From an uncultured Alphaproteobacteria bacterium (GTDB lineage Bacteria; Pseudomonadota; Alphaproteobacteria; Micropepsales; Micropepsaceae), in NCBI GenBank assembly GCA_903857685.1, contig CAIOFO010000010.1, positions 26,928-90,927 on the forward strand: a DNA stretch of 64,000 nt. The letters run 5' to 3'. Numbering within the stretch: the stretch's first letter is position 1; the number at the start of each line of letters is the position of its first letter. The translations under genes were made by a program, and so were the position numbers. Shown here one piece after another: positions 55,873-64,000 of the stretch. Below the pieces are notes generated by a model that had not been told where the DNA came from, searched no databases, and saw nothing but the letters and a program-made list of their open reading frames with translations.

Positions 55873-56289
55873 ATGCAGAATAGGAAGATTATCGCAAGCA
55901 CGGTTTTTGTCGCGGCGCTGGCATCCCTCGGGGTCCTGGCCGGCACTGCCGTGGCGCAGCCGGCATCCAGTTCCGCCGAGTCCGTTACGGTATATGCGCC
56001 CTATATCACGCACCAGAAAATGCCCCCCAACGCCAAGGGAACCGTATATAGCGTGCTGTCGCTTTTGGGCACGGCGAGCTACGCGGATCTCGATCTTTCC
56101 AAACCCTCGGATGGCGCCGTGCTCAAGCAGCGCGTTCGCGATACCGCAAAAACGCTCTGCGACCAGCTCAAGACCAAATACCCTGAAACGGTCTATGTGC
56201 CGGTATCGGGCGGCGATTGCGTCAAGACGGCCACCAAGGAAAGCATGGAGACCGTGGATCTTCTTCTCTCCGCCTATGCCAAGCCCTGA
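55873..56289 (+). CDS. UrcA family protein
   Basis: 138-residue exported protein with a signal peptide (IIASTVFVAALASLGVLAGTAVAQ). The mature part has the UrcA features: VTVYAPYITHQ, a central ADLDLSKPSDGAVLKQRV and paired cysteines (TLCDQL and GDCVKTA). Function unknown in all members. FixK box directly upstream; phosphoketolase downstream on the same strand. Confidence 0.8.
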   Translation: MQNRKIIASTVFVAALASLGVLAGTAVAQPASSSAESVTVYAPYITHQKMPPNAKGTVYSVLSLLGTASYADLDLSKPSDGAVLKQRVRDTAKTLCDQLKTKYPETVYVPVSGGDCVKTATKESMETVDLLLSAYAKP

Positions 56290-56307
56290 ACCTGACTTGT
56301 AATGCCA

Positions 56308-56339
56308 GCCCAGGCGGCTCCACGATGGGCTGCTTGGGC
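56308..56339 (+). other. Hairpin between urcA and phosphoketolase
   Basis: GCCCAGGCGGC pairs with GCTGCTTGGGC over 11 bp (two G-U wobbles) with a 10-base loop. No T-run follows, so a classical terminator is unlikely; could attenuate, stabilise an upstream mRNA 3' end or mark an RNase site. Confidence 0.4.
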
Positions 56340-56372
56340 AAGTGGCCCTGATCTGGTTCCAATGGAGGCGGG

Positions 56373-58766
56373 ATGACGCAAAGCATCAGCCTGTCATCTG
56401 CAGAAAAACCCGCCCTGCTCCCCCGCCAGCTTGAATTGATGAACGCCTGGTGGCGCGCGGCGAATTATCTCTCCGTTGGGCAGGTTTATCTCCTGGCCAA
56501 TCCGCTCTTGCGCGAACCGCTGACGCTGGGCCATGTCAAGCCGCGCCTTCTCGGTCACTGGGGAACGGTGCCGGGGCTTAACTTCATCTATGTGCATCTC
56601 AACCGGATCATACGGGAGTGCGATGCAAACATCCTGTTTATCGCAGGGCCCGGGCATGGCGCGCCCGGGGTTGTCGCCAATACCTGGCTGGAAGGCACCT
56701 ACAGCGAATTTTATCCCGCCGTCTCGCAGGATGAGGCGGGCATGGCCAGGCTGTTCCGGCAATTCTCCTTTCCCGGCGGCATCCCGAGCCACGCCGCCCC
56801 GGATACGCCCGGTTCAATCCATGAAGGCGGAGAACTGGGATATTCGCTATCCCACGCTTATGGCGCGGTGTTCGACAATCCCGGTCTCATCGCGGCCTGC
56901 GTGATTGGCGATGGCGAAGCGGAGACCGGCCCGCTGGCGGCATCCTGGCACGGCAACAAATTCCTCAATCCGGCAACGGATGGCGCGGTGCTGCCGATCC
57001 TGCATCTGAACGGCTACAAAATCGCCAATCCCACCATACTGGCGCGGATCAGTTCACAGGAGCTGACCGCGCTCATGCTGGGCTATGGCCATGCGCCCAT
57101 TTTTGTCGAGGGAGATGATCCCGATGCCATGCACAAGCTGATGGCTGCCGCGATGGACAAGGCTTTCGCGCAGATCCGGGAGATTCAGCAGGCCGCTCGC
57201 GGCGGCAAGCCGCACCAGCGGCCCTTATGGCCGATGATTGTACTGCGCAGCCCAAAGGGATGGACCGGTCCCAAGACGGTTGACGGTCTCAAGACCGAAG
57301 GGTCCTGGCGCTCGCACCAGGTGCCGTTCACATTGAAAAATCCGAAACATCTGGAACTGCTGGAAAGCTGGTTGTGCAGTTATGTCCCGGAGGAATTGTT
57401 CGACGCGGCCGGCCGGCTGCGCCCGGAAATCGCGGCTCTGGCGCCGAGAGCGGAACGCCGGATGAGCGCCAATCCGCACGCCAATGGCGGCGGCCTGATG
57501 CATCCCCTGCGCTTGCCGGATTTCAAGAACTATGCCGTCGCCTTGAGCCAGCCGGGGCAGGTTGACGCGGAAGCAACCCACGTGATGGGCACATTCCTGC
57601 GCGATGTGATGGCTGAAAATGCCGCCACGCGGAATTTTCGGGTGTTCGGTCCGGATGAGACCGCCTCCAACCGGCTGCAGGCGTTATTCGAGGTCACAGA
57701 CCGGTCCTGGGATGCCGAGACGATTCCCGGCGACGACCATCTGGCCGAGAGCGGCCGCGTCATGGAAATCCTCAGCGAGCATACCTGCCAGGGCTGGCTG
57801 GAAGGCTATCTGCTGACAGGACGCCATGGGTTGTTTTCGTGCTACGAGGCGTTCATTCACATCGTGGATTCAATGTTCAACCAGCATGCCAAATGGTTGA
57901 AGACATCCCGTGAGATCGAATGGCGCCGCCCCATCGCATCCCTCAACTATCTGCTGACATCGCATGTCTGGCGCCAGGACCATAACGGGTTCAGCCACCA
58001 GGACCCCGGTTTTGTGGACCATGTGGTGAACAAGAAGGCCGATACGGTACGGGTCTATTTTCCACCCGATGCCAATACGCTTTTATACGTTACCGATCAT
58101 TGTCTGAGGAGCTGGAATCGCATCAACGTCATAGTGGCCGGCAAGCAGCCATCGCCCCAATGGCTGGGCATGGATGCCGCGATCGCGCATTGCGCGGCAG
58201 GCATCGGCATCTGGGAGTGGGCCAGCAACGACCGTGGCGCGGCACCCGACGTGATCATGGCCTGCGCCGGCGACGTCCCGACCCTGGAAACGCTTGCCGC
58301 GGTTGATTTTCTCCGCCAGCACCGGCCGCAATTGAAGATCCGTGTCGTCAACATTGTCGACCTGATGACCTTGCAGCCGCAGGCGCAACATCCTCATGGC
58401 CTGCCGGACGCCGATTTCGACGACCTGTTCCCGCCGGATAAACCCGTGCTGTTTGCCTATCACGGCTATCCGGCCCTGATTCATCAATTGACATACAAGC
58501 GCAACAGTCACGCGAATTTGCATGTGCGCGGATTCATCGAAGAGGGATCCACGACCACGCCCTTCGACATGGTTGTCCGCAACAAGCTTGATCGCTTTCA
58601 CCTCGCCGCCGATGTGATCGATCTGGTTCCTGAAACCGTTTCAGACGCCTATGTCCGGCAGGCGATCCGCGACAAGCTGACGGAACACAAGCGCTACATC
58701 TGCACGCATGGTGACGACATGCCCGAGGTCCGCGACTGGCGCTGGCGGCCGGCGGCCGGCGTCTGA
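56373..58766 (+). CDS. xfp: Phosphoketolase (xylulose/fructose 6-phosphate)
   Basis: 797-residue thiamine-diphosphate enzyme, cleaving xylulose 5-phosphate (and often fructose 6-phosphate) with phosphate to acetyl-phosphate plus a C3/C4 sugar phosphate. Motifs: [62 protein letters not shown] (ThDP), and [26 protein letters not shown] precedes the ATG. Together with acetate kinase 10 kb upstream it gives ATP from sugars without pyruvate decarboxylation. Confidence 0.96.
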   Translation: MTQSISLSSAEKPALLPRQLELMNAWWRAANYLSVGQVYLLANPLLREPLTLGHVKPRLLGHWGTVPGLNFIYVHLNRIIRECDANILFIAGPGHGAPGVVANTWLEGTYSEFYPAVSQDEAGMARLFRQFSFPGGIPSHAAPDTPGSIHEGGELGYSLSHAYGAVFDNPGLIAACVIGDGEAETGPLAASWHGNKFLNPATDGAVLPILHLNGYKIANPTILARISSQELTALMLGYGHAPIFVEGDDPDAMHKLMAAAMDKAFAQIREIQQAARGGKPHQRPLWPMIVLRSPKGWTGPKTVDGLKTEGSWRSHQVPFTLKNPKHLELLESWLCSYVPEELFDAAGRLRPEIAALAPRAERRMSANPHANGGGLMHPLRLPDFKNYAVALSQPGQVDAEATHVMGTFLRDVMAENAATRNFRVFGPDETASNRLQALFEVTDRSWDAETIPGDDHLAESGRVMEILSEHTCQGWLEGYLLTGRHGLFSCYEAFIHIVDSMFNQHAKWLKTSREIEWRRPIASLNYLLTSHVWRQDHNGFSHQDPGFVDHVVNKKADTVRVYFPPDANTLLYVTDHCLRSWNRINVIVAGKQPSPQWLGMDAAIAHCAAGIGIWEWASNDRGAAPDVIMACAGDVPTLETLAAVDFLRQHRPQLKIRVVNIVDLMTLQPQAQHPHGLPDADFDDLFPPDKPVLFAYHGYPALIHQLTYKRNSHANLHVRGFIEEGSTTTPFDMVVRNKLDRFHLAADVIDLVPETVSDAYVRQAIRDKLTEHKRYICTHGDDMPEVRDWRWRPAAGV

Positions 58767-58803
58767 CCTCTTCCTTCGGGAGCGGTCTTGCTGCGGCAGC
58801 CGC

Positions 58804-59919
58804 TCAGTCGCGTACGCTTCGCAGTGCGGCGGGCAAGGATCGCGCGGCGATACCGCCCGCCGGCGCCGCAAGGGGAGCGGCGCTGCCTGGCAAGGTCCAG
58901 ACGCCGGGCGCCGTCTGGCAGGCGATTCCGGGATAATGCGAGGTGCTGCCGCCTTGCACCATGTCGAAACGGCGGCAGGACTGCGGCGCATATTTGCCGC
59001 TCAGGCCGGCCTCCTGGCCGGAAAGCCTGGCCGTCGCCCTGATTTCAAGATGCGGTGCCACGGCCGTGCTTGACCATTGCACTGGCGCGCTGGGAATGGG
59101 CGCTTCCAGCGCGTGCGTCAGCGCCCAGTCCAGGCCGGTGCGCGCCGCCGATGGCCAGTCGCCGGTCGCAGGACGTATCGCCACCAGATTGCGCGCGCCG
59201 GAATTGGTCTCCTGACGCACAACCGTTCCTAGCATGGTGCTGTAGACCGAACGCCATTGCGGCGCATTGGCCGCGTCGCCGCGGCAGTCCACCGCGATGG
59301 CATCGAGAAGCCCTAGCGGAAGATTGACCTGCGCGGTCCGGCCGGCCTGGCACGTCACCGTCATGAGGGGATTGAAGCTACCGTCCTTGTCGCGCGTGCC
59401 AAGCCGGTAACTGGCCTCGCTGCCGGGCCGCAGCGGCAGCATGAAATTCGCCGGAGCATTGGATGCCTGCCCTTGCGCTGGGGTGATGACAATGCCCAGC
59501 GCCTGCCTTCGCGTCGTGCCATCGCTGTAGACGAAAATTCCGCTGCGATTTGTATCCACGGATGCGGATTTGAGAAGGGTGGCGCGCATCAGCTTCAGCC
59601 GATCTATGACGGCGGATGACAGCGTTCCGTCTTCCGTCAGGCCCTGGTCTTTTTCGAATGTGAGAATCGCCCGCTGAAAGGCAGGGTCGGCCATGTCGCC
59701 GGCCTTGCCCGCGTTATAGCCGAGCGCCCGGAGGTTGCGCTGGGCCGCAGCGACGGTGGCGGGATCGATGGCGGGCTGGGGCGCCGGCGCCGTCAGCGGC
59801 GCGGGTGGCGCGCTGACTTCGGGCGCGGGGGCGGCTGCCACAATGGCGGGGCTGGGGGCATGCGCACAGCCCGCCACCATCAGAGCCAGTACCACGCAAA
59901 AGAATCTGCACGTTTTCAT
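58804..59919 (-). CDS. Putative lipoprotein with peptidoglycan-binding domain
   Basis: 371 residues: signal ending in lipobox VAGC (Cys18), a proline/alanine-rich linker (~23-55), a PG_binding_1-like repeat (AAAQRNLRALGYNAGKAGDMADPAFQRAILTFEKDQGL), then ~250 residues of unrecognised sequence with four cysteines. It overlaps the histidine kinase stop by four bases (ATGA), so it probably belongs to that locus. Confidence 0.75.
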   Translation of the reverse strand: MKTCRFFCVVLALMVAGCAHAPSPAIVAAAPAPEVSAPPAPLTAPAPQPAIDPATVAAAQRNLRALGYNAGKAGDMADPAFQRAILTFEKDQGLTEDGTLSSAVIDRLKLMRATLLKSASVDTNRSGIFVYSDGTTRRQALGIVITPAQGQASNAPANFMLPLRPGSEASYRLGTRDKDGSFNPLMTVTCQAGRTAQVNLPLGLLDAIAVDCRGDAANAPQWRSVYSTMLGTVVRQETNSGARNLVAIRPATGDWPSAARTGLDWALTHALEAPIPSAPVQWSSTAVAPHLEIRATARLSGQEAGLSGKYAPQSCRRFDMVQGGSTSHYPGIACQTAPGVWTLPGSAAPLAAPAGGIAARSLPAALRSVRD

Positions 59920-61771
59920 GCGACCTCCAGATTTCTGGCAAACCGTTCATGGTGGAATATCAGGCGGATGCGCGTGCCCTTTCCGGCCTCGCTTTTCACT
60001 TCGATCTGCGCATCATGCAATTCGGCCACCTTGCCGACATAGGTTAGGCCCAGCCCGACGCCCGCGTAGCGGCGTTCCAGCCGGCCGTCATATTGCGAGA
60101 AGACTTCCCGCCGCGAGAAGACATCGCGAATTTTTTCCTGCGCGTCCGGCGGCATGCCCACGCCGGTGTCGATGACTTCGACGATGATGGCGCCCGCCGG
60201 GTCCAGATGCGCCCCGATCACCGCCGCCCCACCCTGGGGCGTGAATTTGATCGCGTTGGAAACCAGATGCGACAGCGCCTTGCTGAGGCGCTTGCTGTCG
60301 CCATGGAGCGGCGGCAACCGCTCCGGAACGGATGCCTTCAGCGTGATGCCCGCCAGGCGCGCCGCCGGCTGCGCCTCCGCGATGATGGCGGCAATGCAGT
60401 CGGGAAGATAGACCAGGGCATCGGCTTCGCCGGTGGCCGTGGAATCCATCTGGGTCAGGTCCAGGATGTCGTTGATCAGGTCGAGCAGGCGCCGGCCGCT
60501 CCCCAGAATCTCGTTGGCATAGTCCTGCTGCTGCGGCGCGGCGCTTGGCTCGCGCTGGGTCAGGATGCTCGAAAACCCGATAATGGCGTTCAGAGGCGTG
60601 CGTAGCTCATGGCTCATGGTGGCCATGAAGAAGGATTTCGCCCGGCTGGCGCTCTCCGCCTTGTCGCGGGCGAGCCGAAGCTCGGATTCCGCCTGGCGCC
60701 GCTGTTCCACCTCATCGAGCAATGTTTCGTTGGCGGCCCGCAATTGGGCGGTGCGGGCGATGACGGCCCGTTCCACCAACTGCTTGCGCAGGATGGTGGT
60801 GCCCATGTTCTGCGCCAGAAGCGCGGTGAGGGCGATCACCAGCAGTGAGGCGCCGGCCGGAACATAAAAGCGGGTCATGGCGTCGGCATACCCGACCGAG
60901 CGCAGGGCCAGCAGGAAATGCCGTCCGGCGATATCGAACGGCACCTGCTGGTGAAAGGCAGCGTCCTTGAACCAGTTGGCGGCGGATCCGGGCCGCGCCG
61001 CCGCGTCGGCGCCAAACACCATTGCGGCCCCGCCCGGATTGGCCTGATAGGCGAGCGCGGCCTCGACTGGCGCGCCCGAAGGACCGATGGCGTCCTGGAT
61101 GAGACTCTGGAGCTGCAATATGCCCAGCGCATAGCCCTGAGGCGGCATGGCGGCAGCATCGTCATCCTCCGCTTTGGCCGCATCCAGGCGCAAAGGAAAG
61201 GCGAGCAGGATTGTGGGTCCGCGCGTCCCCGCCACCAGCGCCTGCGACATGGGCGAGGAAGCGGCCACCTCACCCGTCTGTTCCGCGGCGCGGAAAACTT
61301 CGGCAAAGCGCGGTAACTGCGACAGGTCCAGGCCCACCAGATTGTCGTTGCCATCGAACGGCTCGATGAAGCTGATCGGCAGATAATTGCCGCGATTGCC
61401 GGCGGCGATGATGCGTCCCCCGTCCGTCAACTCTCCAATGCCCAGGCCATAAAGCCCGTCTTCCTGCAGGCTGGCTTCATAGGATTGGCGAGATTTCAGC
61501 GGAACGCTGGGCACCCACAGCACAGCCCGAAAGCCCAGATTTTGCGGCAGGATCTGCCCCGCATAATTGGAAAATTCCCAGCGCGTCACACTCTTGGAGG
61601 CGGAGACAAAGGCGCGGATGGCGGCCAGGGAGGTGACATGGCGCGCCACATCGTCCTTGAAGCTGGTGCTGTAATAAGTTGCGTTGCGCCGGAATTGCTG
61701 CTGGTCCCGGCTCTGGTAATAGCCGCGCACCGCTCCGAAGGTGCTGATCGCCAGTGACCTGACGGATATTT
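59916..61771 (-). pseudogene. CHASE-domain sensor histidine kinase, 5' end lost at the IS
   Basis: Remaining protein (first standard start GTG at 61730, 604 residues): CHASE-type extracytoplasmic region (~20-260), second membrane span (PAGASLLVIALTALLAQN), coiled coil, HisKA (FMATMSHELRTPLNAIIGFSSIL) and HATPase (HLVSNAIKFTPQG, DTGVGMP, VGLGLTYV). The reading frame continues to the IS end at 61772 without an ATG, and the first membrane anchor, normally before CHASE, is missing. So the coding sequence was cut by the insertion or rearrangement; it could at most be expressed without its N-terminal anchor. Confidence 0.8.
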
Positions 61772-61792
61772 TGTACCATCGGCATAGAGAGA

Positions 61793-62665
61793 CTATTGCA
61801 TCGCCGCCGCCCGATCCAGAGGTAGTGGGACTGGGCTAAATGCCTGTGGTACGGGTGGCCGATATCCTAACGATGAGTGGGGCCGGACGGTGTTGTAGTG
61901 GCTGCGCCATTGCCCAATGACAGCCTTGGCCTCCTTCAGGCTGTAGAAGATCTCTCCATTCAGAAGCTCGTCACGCAACTTGCCGTTGAAGCTTTCGCAG
62001 TAGCCATTCTCCCAGGGGCTGCCAGGCTCGATGTAAAGCGTCTTGGCTCCAACCTGGCCTAACCAATGCCGAACGATCTTGGCCGTCATCTCTGGTCCAT
62101 TGTCGGACCGGATGTATTCCGGGACGCCCCGGACCAGCATCACGTCCGCCATGGTCTCAATCACACCCAGACTGTTGATCCGGCGCGCAACACGGATCGC
62201 CAGGCATTCCCGCGTGAACTCGTCGATCAGCGTCATAAGCCGAACCTTGCGGCCATCATGCGTCTGGGCTTCGACGAAGTCGTAAGACCAAACGTGGTTA
62301 CGCCGTTCCGGTCTCAGCCGGATACAAGACCCATCATTGAGCCATAAACGGCTCCTGGGCCTTTGTTTGCTAGGAACTTTGAGCCCCTCGCGGCGCCAGA
62401 TGCGTTGCACACGGTCGGTGCCAACAACCCATCCAGCTCCCTTGAGCAGCCACGTGATCCGCCGATAGCCATAGCGCCCATACTCTGACGCCAGACCAAT
62501 AATGGCCTGCGTCAGCGCATCTTCGTCTGCACGGACTATCGTTGTGTACCGCTGCGTACCTCGTGGCTGACCAACGAGCCGACAGGCATGGCGTTCCGAG
62601 AGCCTGTACTTCTCACAAGCCCCCGCAACCGCCTGCCGGCGCCGTTCGGGGCTTACAAGTTTCCC
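61793..62665 (-). CDS. IS3-family transposase OrfB (DDE integrase)
   Basis: About 290 residues read in the -1 frame relative to OrfA: HTH_21-like N-terminus (RRRQAVAGACEKYRLSERHACRLVGQPRG), then the rve core with Asp in VWSYDFVEAQTHDGR, Asp in YIRSDNGPEMTA and Glu in PWENGYCESFNGKLRDELLN. Intact. Translation probably depends on a -1 frameshift at GGGAAAC (62665-62659) near the OrfA end. The only standard start inside the frame is a GTG at 62410, which would lose the HTH. Confidence 0.85.
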   Translation of the reverse strand, partial: GKLVSPERRRQAVAGACEKYRLSERHACRLVGQPRGTQRYTTIVRADEDALTQAIIGLASEYGRYGYRRITWLLKGAGWVVGTDRVQRIWRREGLKVPSKQRPRSRLWLNDGSCIRLRPERRNHVWSYDFVEAQTHDGRKVRLMTLIDEFTRECLAIRVARRINSLGVIETMADVMLVRGVPEYIRSDNGPEMTAKIVRHWLGQVGAKTLYIEPGSPWENGYCESFNGKLRDELLNGEIFYSLKEAKAVIGQWRSHYNTVRPHSSLGYRPPVPQAFSPVPLPLDRAAAMQ

Positions 62666-62931
62666 GAGGCGATATCCTTGAGGACCTGCTTATCAAGAGA
62701 CAGATCAGCCACCAGCCGCTTCAGCCGGGCGTTCTCCTTCTCCAGATCCTTCAAACGCCTAGCCTGATCAAGCTCTAAACCGCCATATTCTTTGCGCCAG
62801 CGGTAGTAGCTCTGCTGCGATATCCCAGAATCCCGGCACGCTATCGGCGCAGACTTGCCCTGCGATATCAAAACCTCAATCTGGCGCAGCAAAATCACAA
62901 TCTGCTCCGCGCTAAAACGCTTCTTCGGCAT
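62653..62931 (-). CDS. IS3-family transposase OrfA
   Basis: 92 residues: HTH_Tnp_1 (KRFSAEQIVILLRQIEV...CRDSGISQQSYYRWRKEYGG) and a leucine-zipper-like coiled coil (LKDLEKENARLKRLVADLSLDKQVLKDI). ATG at MPKKRFSAEQ, inside the longer frame, where homologues begin. Confidence 0.87.
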   Translation of the reverse strand: MPKKRFSAEQIVILLRQIEVLISQGKSAPIACRDSGISQQSYYRWRKEYGGLELDQARRLKDLEKENARLKRLVADLSLDKQVLKDIASGNL

Positions 62932-62977
62932 AGCCAGGTTCCTTTCCAAGTCAGTTTCTATCAAACCGCTTGGTACA

Positions 62978-63671
62978 AAAAGACCCGGTCAGGTCAATTG
63001 TCTCCGCGCATCTCGATCATTTGGGCATCGGCGAGCCGATCAATGGCGACACGATCTATAACGGCGCCATGGATGACGCCTCGGGCGTTGCCGCGGTGCT
63101 CGACATCGCCCACCGCATCAAGAACGGGCCCCGGCCGCGCCGCACCATCCTGTTCGCGATTTTCACGGCGGAAGAGAAGGGCCTGCTCGGCTCGCATTAT
63201 TTCGCCGCCAATCCCACCGTGCCCAAGAGCGCCATTGTCGCCGACCTGAATTTCGACATGCCGCTTCCCCTCTGGCCGCTGAAAATGGTCTATCTGCCGG
63301 GCGAGACCGAAAGCAGCCTGGGCGCCGATGCCAGGGCGGTGGGGGCGGAGCAAGGCATCCAGGTGGTGCCCGATCCCAATCCCGACCGCAATGTCTTCGT
63401 CCGCGCCGACCAGTACAGCTTTGTGCGCGAAGGCGTGCCGTCCCTGTTCATGAAATTCGGCTTCCTCAAGAACACGCCGGAATACCAGATCGAGCATGAC
63501 TGGCGCGCCAACCGCTACCACTCGCCGTCAGACGATCTGGAGCAGCCGGGCATCTTCAAGGAGGAGTCCGTGAAACTGGACGTCTATACCGCGGCGATCG
63601 CGCTCAAGGTGGCCAACGCCGATACGCGTCCCACCTGGCTGCCGGACAGCATCTTCGGCCACAAGCCGTAA
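62978..63671 (+). pseudogene. M28-family aminopeptidase, 5' end lost at the IS
   Basis: About 230 residues keep the whole di-zinc site of M28 peptidases: SAHLDHLG, GAMDDASGVAAVLD, FTAEEKGLLGS, LNFDM and RYHSPSDDLEQ. The usual N-terminal ~300 residues (signal peptide and PA-domain region) are absent; coding homology begins immediately after the IS end. A TTG in the IS edge opens the frame but no natural start exists. The product would be a partial, unexported peptidase. Confidence 0.8.
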
Positions 63672-63718
63672 GGCGCGCGCCGCGAATATTTGCTAGAGTG
63701 TCCGAAAAGCGGTGGAAC

Positions 63719-64000
63719 ATGTCCCCGAATGCACACGCGATCTTGGCCATGATGGTAGTGCTGGCATTTGCCGCGCCCGCCGCCGATGCCAAACCCAAAC
63801 CATCGCATGACCTCAGGATTGTGGCGGTGGATGTCGAGGGCGGCGCCGCCACCCTGTTCGTCACCCCGGAAGGCAAGTCGCTGTTGATTGATACCGGCTG
63901 GCCGCCCGGCTTTGGCGGCCGGCCGCTGGCGCCCGGCGCAGCGCCGCCGCTGTCCAGCGCCGACAAGATCGTGGCGGCGGCCCATGCTCTTGGCATCGCG
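63719..64000 (+). CDS. MBL-fold hydrolase (ComEC-like type), partial at window end
   Basis: First 94 codons only: signal peptide (ILAMMVVLAFAAPAADA) then the beginning of a metallo-beta-lactamase fold, HDLRIVAVDVEGGAATLFVTP and SLLIDTGWPPG. Such exported proteins are distantly like the ComEC C-terminal hydrolase. The zinc motif HxHxDH lies outside the window. Start chosen at the ATG preceded by GGTGG. Confidence 0.75.
   Translation, partial: MSPNAHAILAMMVVLAFAAPAADAKPKPSHDLRIVAVDVEGGAATLFVTPEGKSLLIDTGWPPGFGGRPLAPGAAPPLSSADKIVAAAHALGIA

Larger units (their letters stand above)
61772..62977. mobile_element. IS3-family insertion sequence (IS407-like)
   Basis: About 1.2 kb with inverted ends TGTACCA...TGGTACA (extending imperfectly inwards), two overlapping transposase frames on the minus strand and the DDE triad in OrfB. 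No target duplication is found: 61769-61771 and 62978-62980 differ, and shifting the ends by up to three bases does not create one. Both neighbours are truncated. Confidence 0.8.

Noticed and set aside
56346..56362. TGATCTGG-containing sequence before phosphoketolase
   Set aside because: Neither half is TTGAT or ATCAA; the hairpin and the upstream urcA box explain regulation better.
58767..58804. GC-rich inverted repeat at the convergent end of phosphoketolase and the lipoprotein gene
   Set aside because: Only a 5-bp stem with a 14-base loop and no T-run; not convincing as a terminator.
1..64000. CRISPR arrays, tRNA or rRNA genes, prophage
   Set aside because: No regularly spaced repeats, cloverleaf sequences or phage structural genes were recognised on reading both strands; a formal tRNA/CRISPR scan was not possible.

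Overview
The window looks like a chromosomal segment of a GC-rich alphaproteobacterium able to live at low oxygen. The grounds are a FixL/FixJ/FixK oxygen-sensing cascade, a complete ccoNOQP-ccoGHIS cbb3 oxidase locus, ALA synthase (the Shemin-route HemA) rather than glutamyl-tRNA reductase, an F1-ATPase zeta subunit and UrcA. A Rhizomicrobium/Micropepsaceae-like facultative anaerobe is my best guess, but the sequence alone does not prove the genus.

Layout. 1-2.8 kb: an MFS transporter convergent with malonyl-CoA synthetase (matB). 3-5.5 kb: fixL (haem-PAS kinase) and fixJ. 5.6-8.4 kb: a 5'-truncated aminotransferase remnant, a GntR/FCD regulator, the zeta-like ATPase inhibitor and two small unknown genes. 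8.5-17.8 kb: kdpFABC, an inserted SPFH protein, then kdpDE. 17.8-20.5 kb: hemN-hemA. 20.6-31.2 kb: an OmpW-type protein, the cbb3 structural and assembly genes, a channel-like protein, a c4-type cytochrome and a secreted unknown. 31.2-35 kb: an operon of beta-CASP RNase, thymidine/AMP-type phosphorylase and PRPP synthetase. 35-42.6 kb: BON protein, MgtC/DUF4010 protein, nitroreductase, three very small membrane proteins, a TPR protein and an HlyD/FtsX/ATPase exporter whose permease is frameshifted. 42.6-49.3 kb: cytochrome c, fixK, an alcohol dehydrogenase, a receiver-only regulator (FixT-like candidate), pta-ackA, a universal stress protein and a second alcohol dehydrogenase. 49.3-52.7 kb: a lipoyl-like protein, a baeRF-type protein, a quinone reductase, an L,D-transpeptidase and a DUF882 protein. 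52.7-58.8 kb: cydP-cydA-cydB-cydX, urcA and phosphoketolase. 58.8-64 kb: a lipoprotein, a CHASE-type histidine kinase and an M28 peptidase that both lost their 5' ends at an IS3-family element, and the start of a metallo-beta-lactamase-fold protein.

How it works together. From about 20.5 to 56 kb nearly every divergent intergenic region carries a 14-bp FNR/FixK palindrome (TTGAT-N4-ATCAA or a close variant), mostly 30-90 bp before a start codon. The picture is one hypoxia island. FixL senses O2, FixJ activates fixK (a FixJ-like site lies before fixK), and FixK turns on high-affinity respiration (cbb3, cyd bd), haem synthesis under low O2 (hemN/hemA), substrate-level ATP synthesis from acetyl-phosphate (phosphoketolase, Pta, AckA), redox balancing (alcohol dehydrogenases), stress proteins and probably nucleotide salvage. 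The receiver-only protein beside fixK may close a feedback loop. A degenerate copy of the box, identical in the kdp and cyd upstream regions, hints that K+ uptake is linked to the same control.

No tRNA, rRNA, CRISPR array or prophage was recognised. The only mobile element is the IS at 61.8-63.0 kb.
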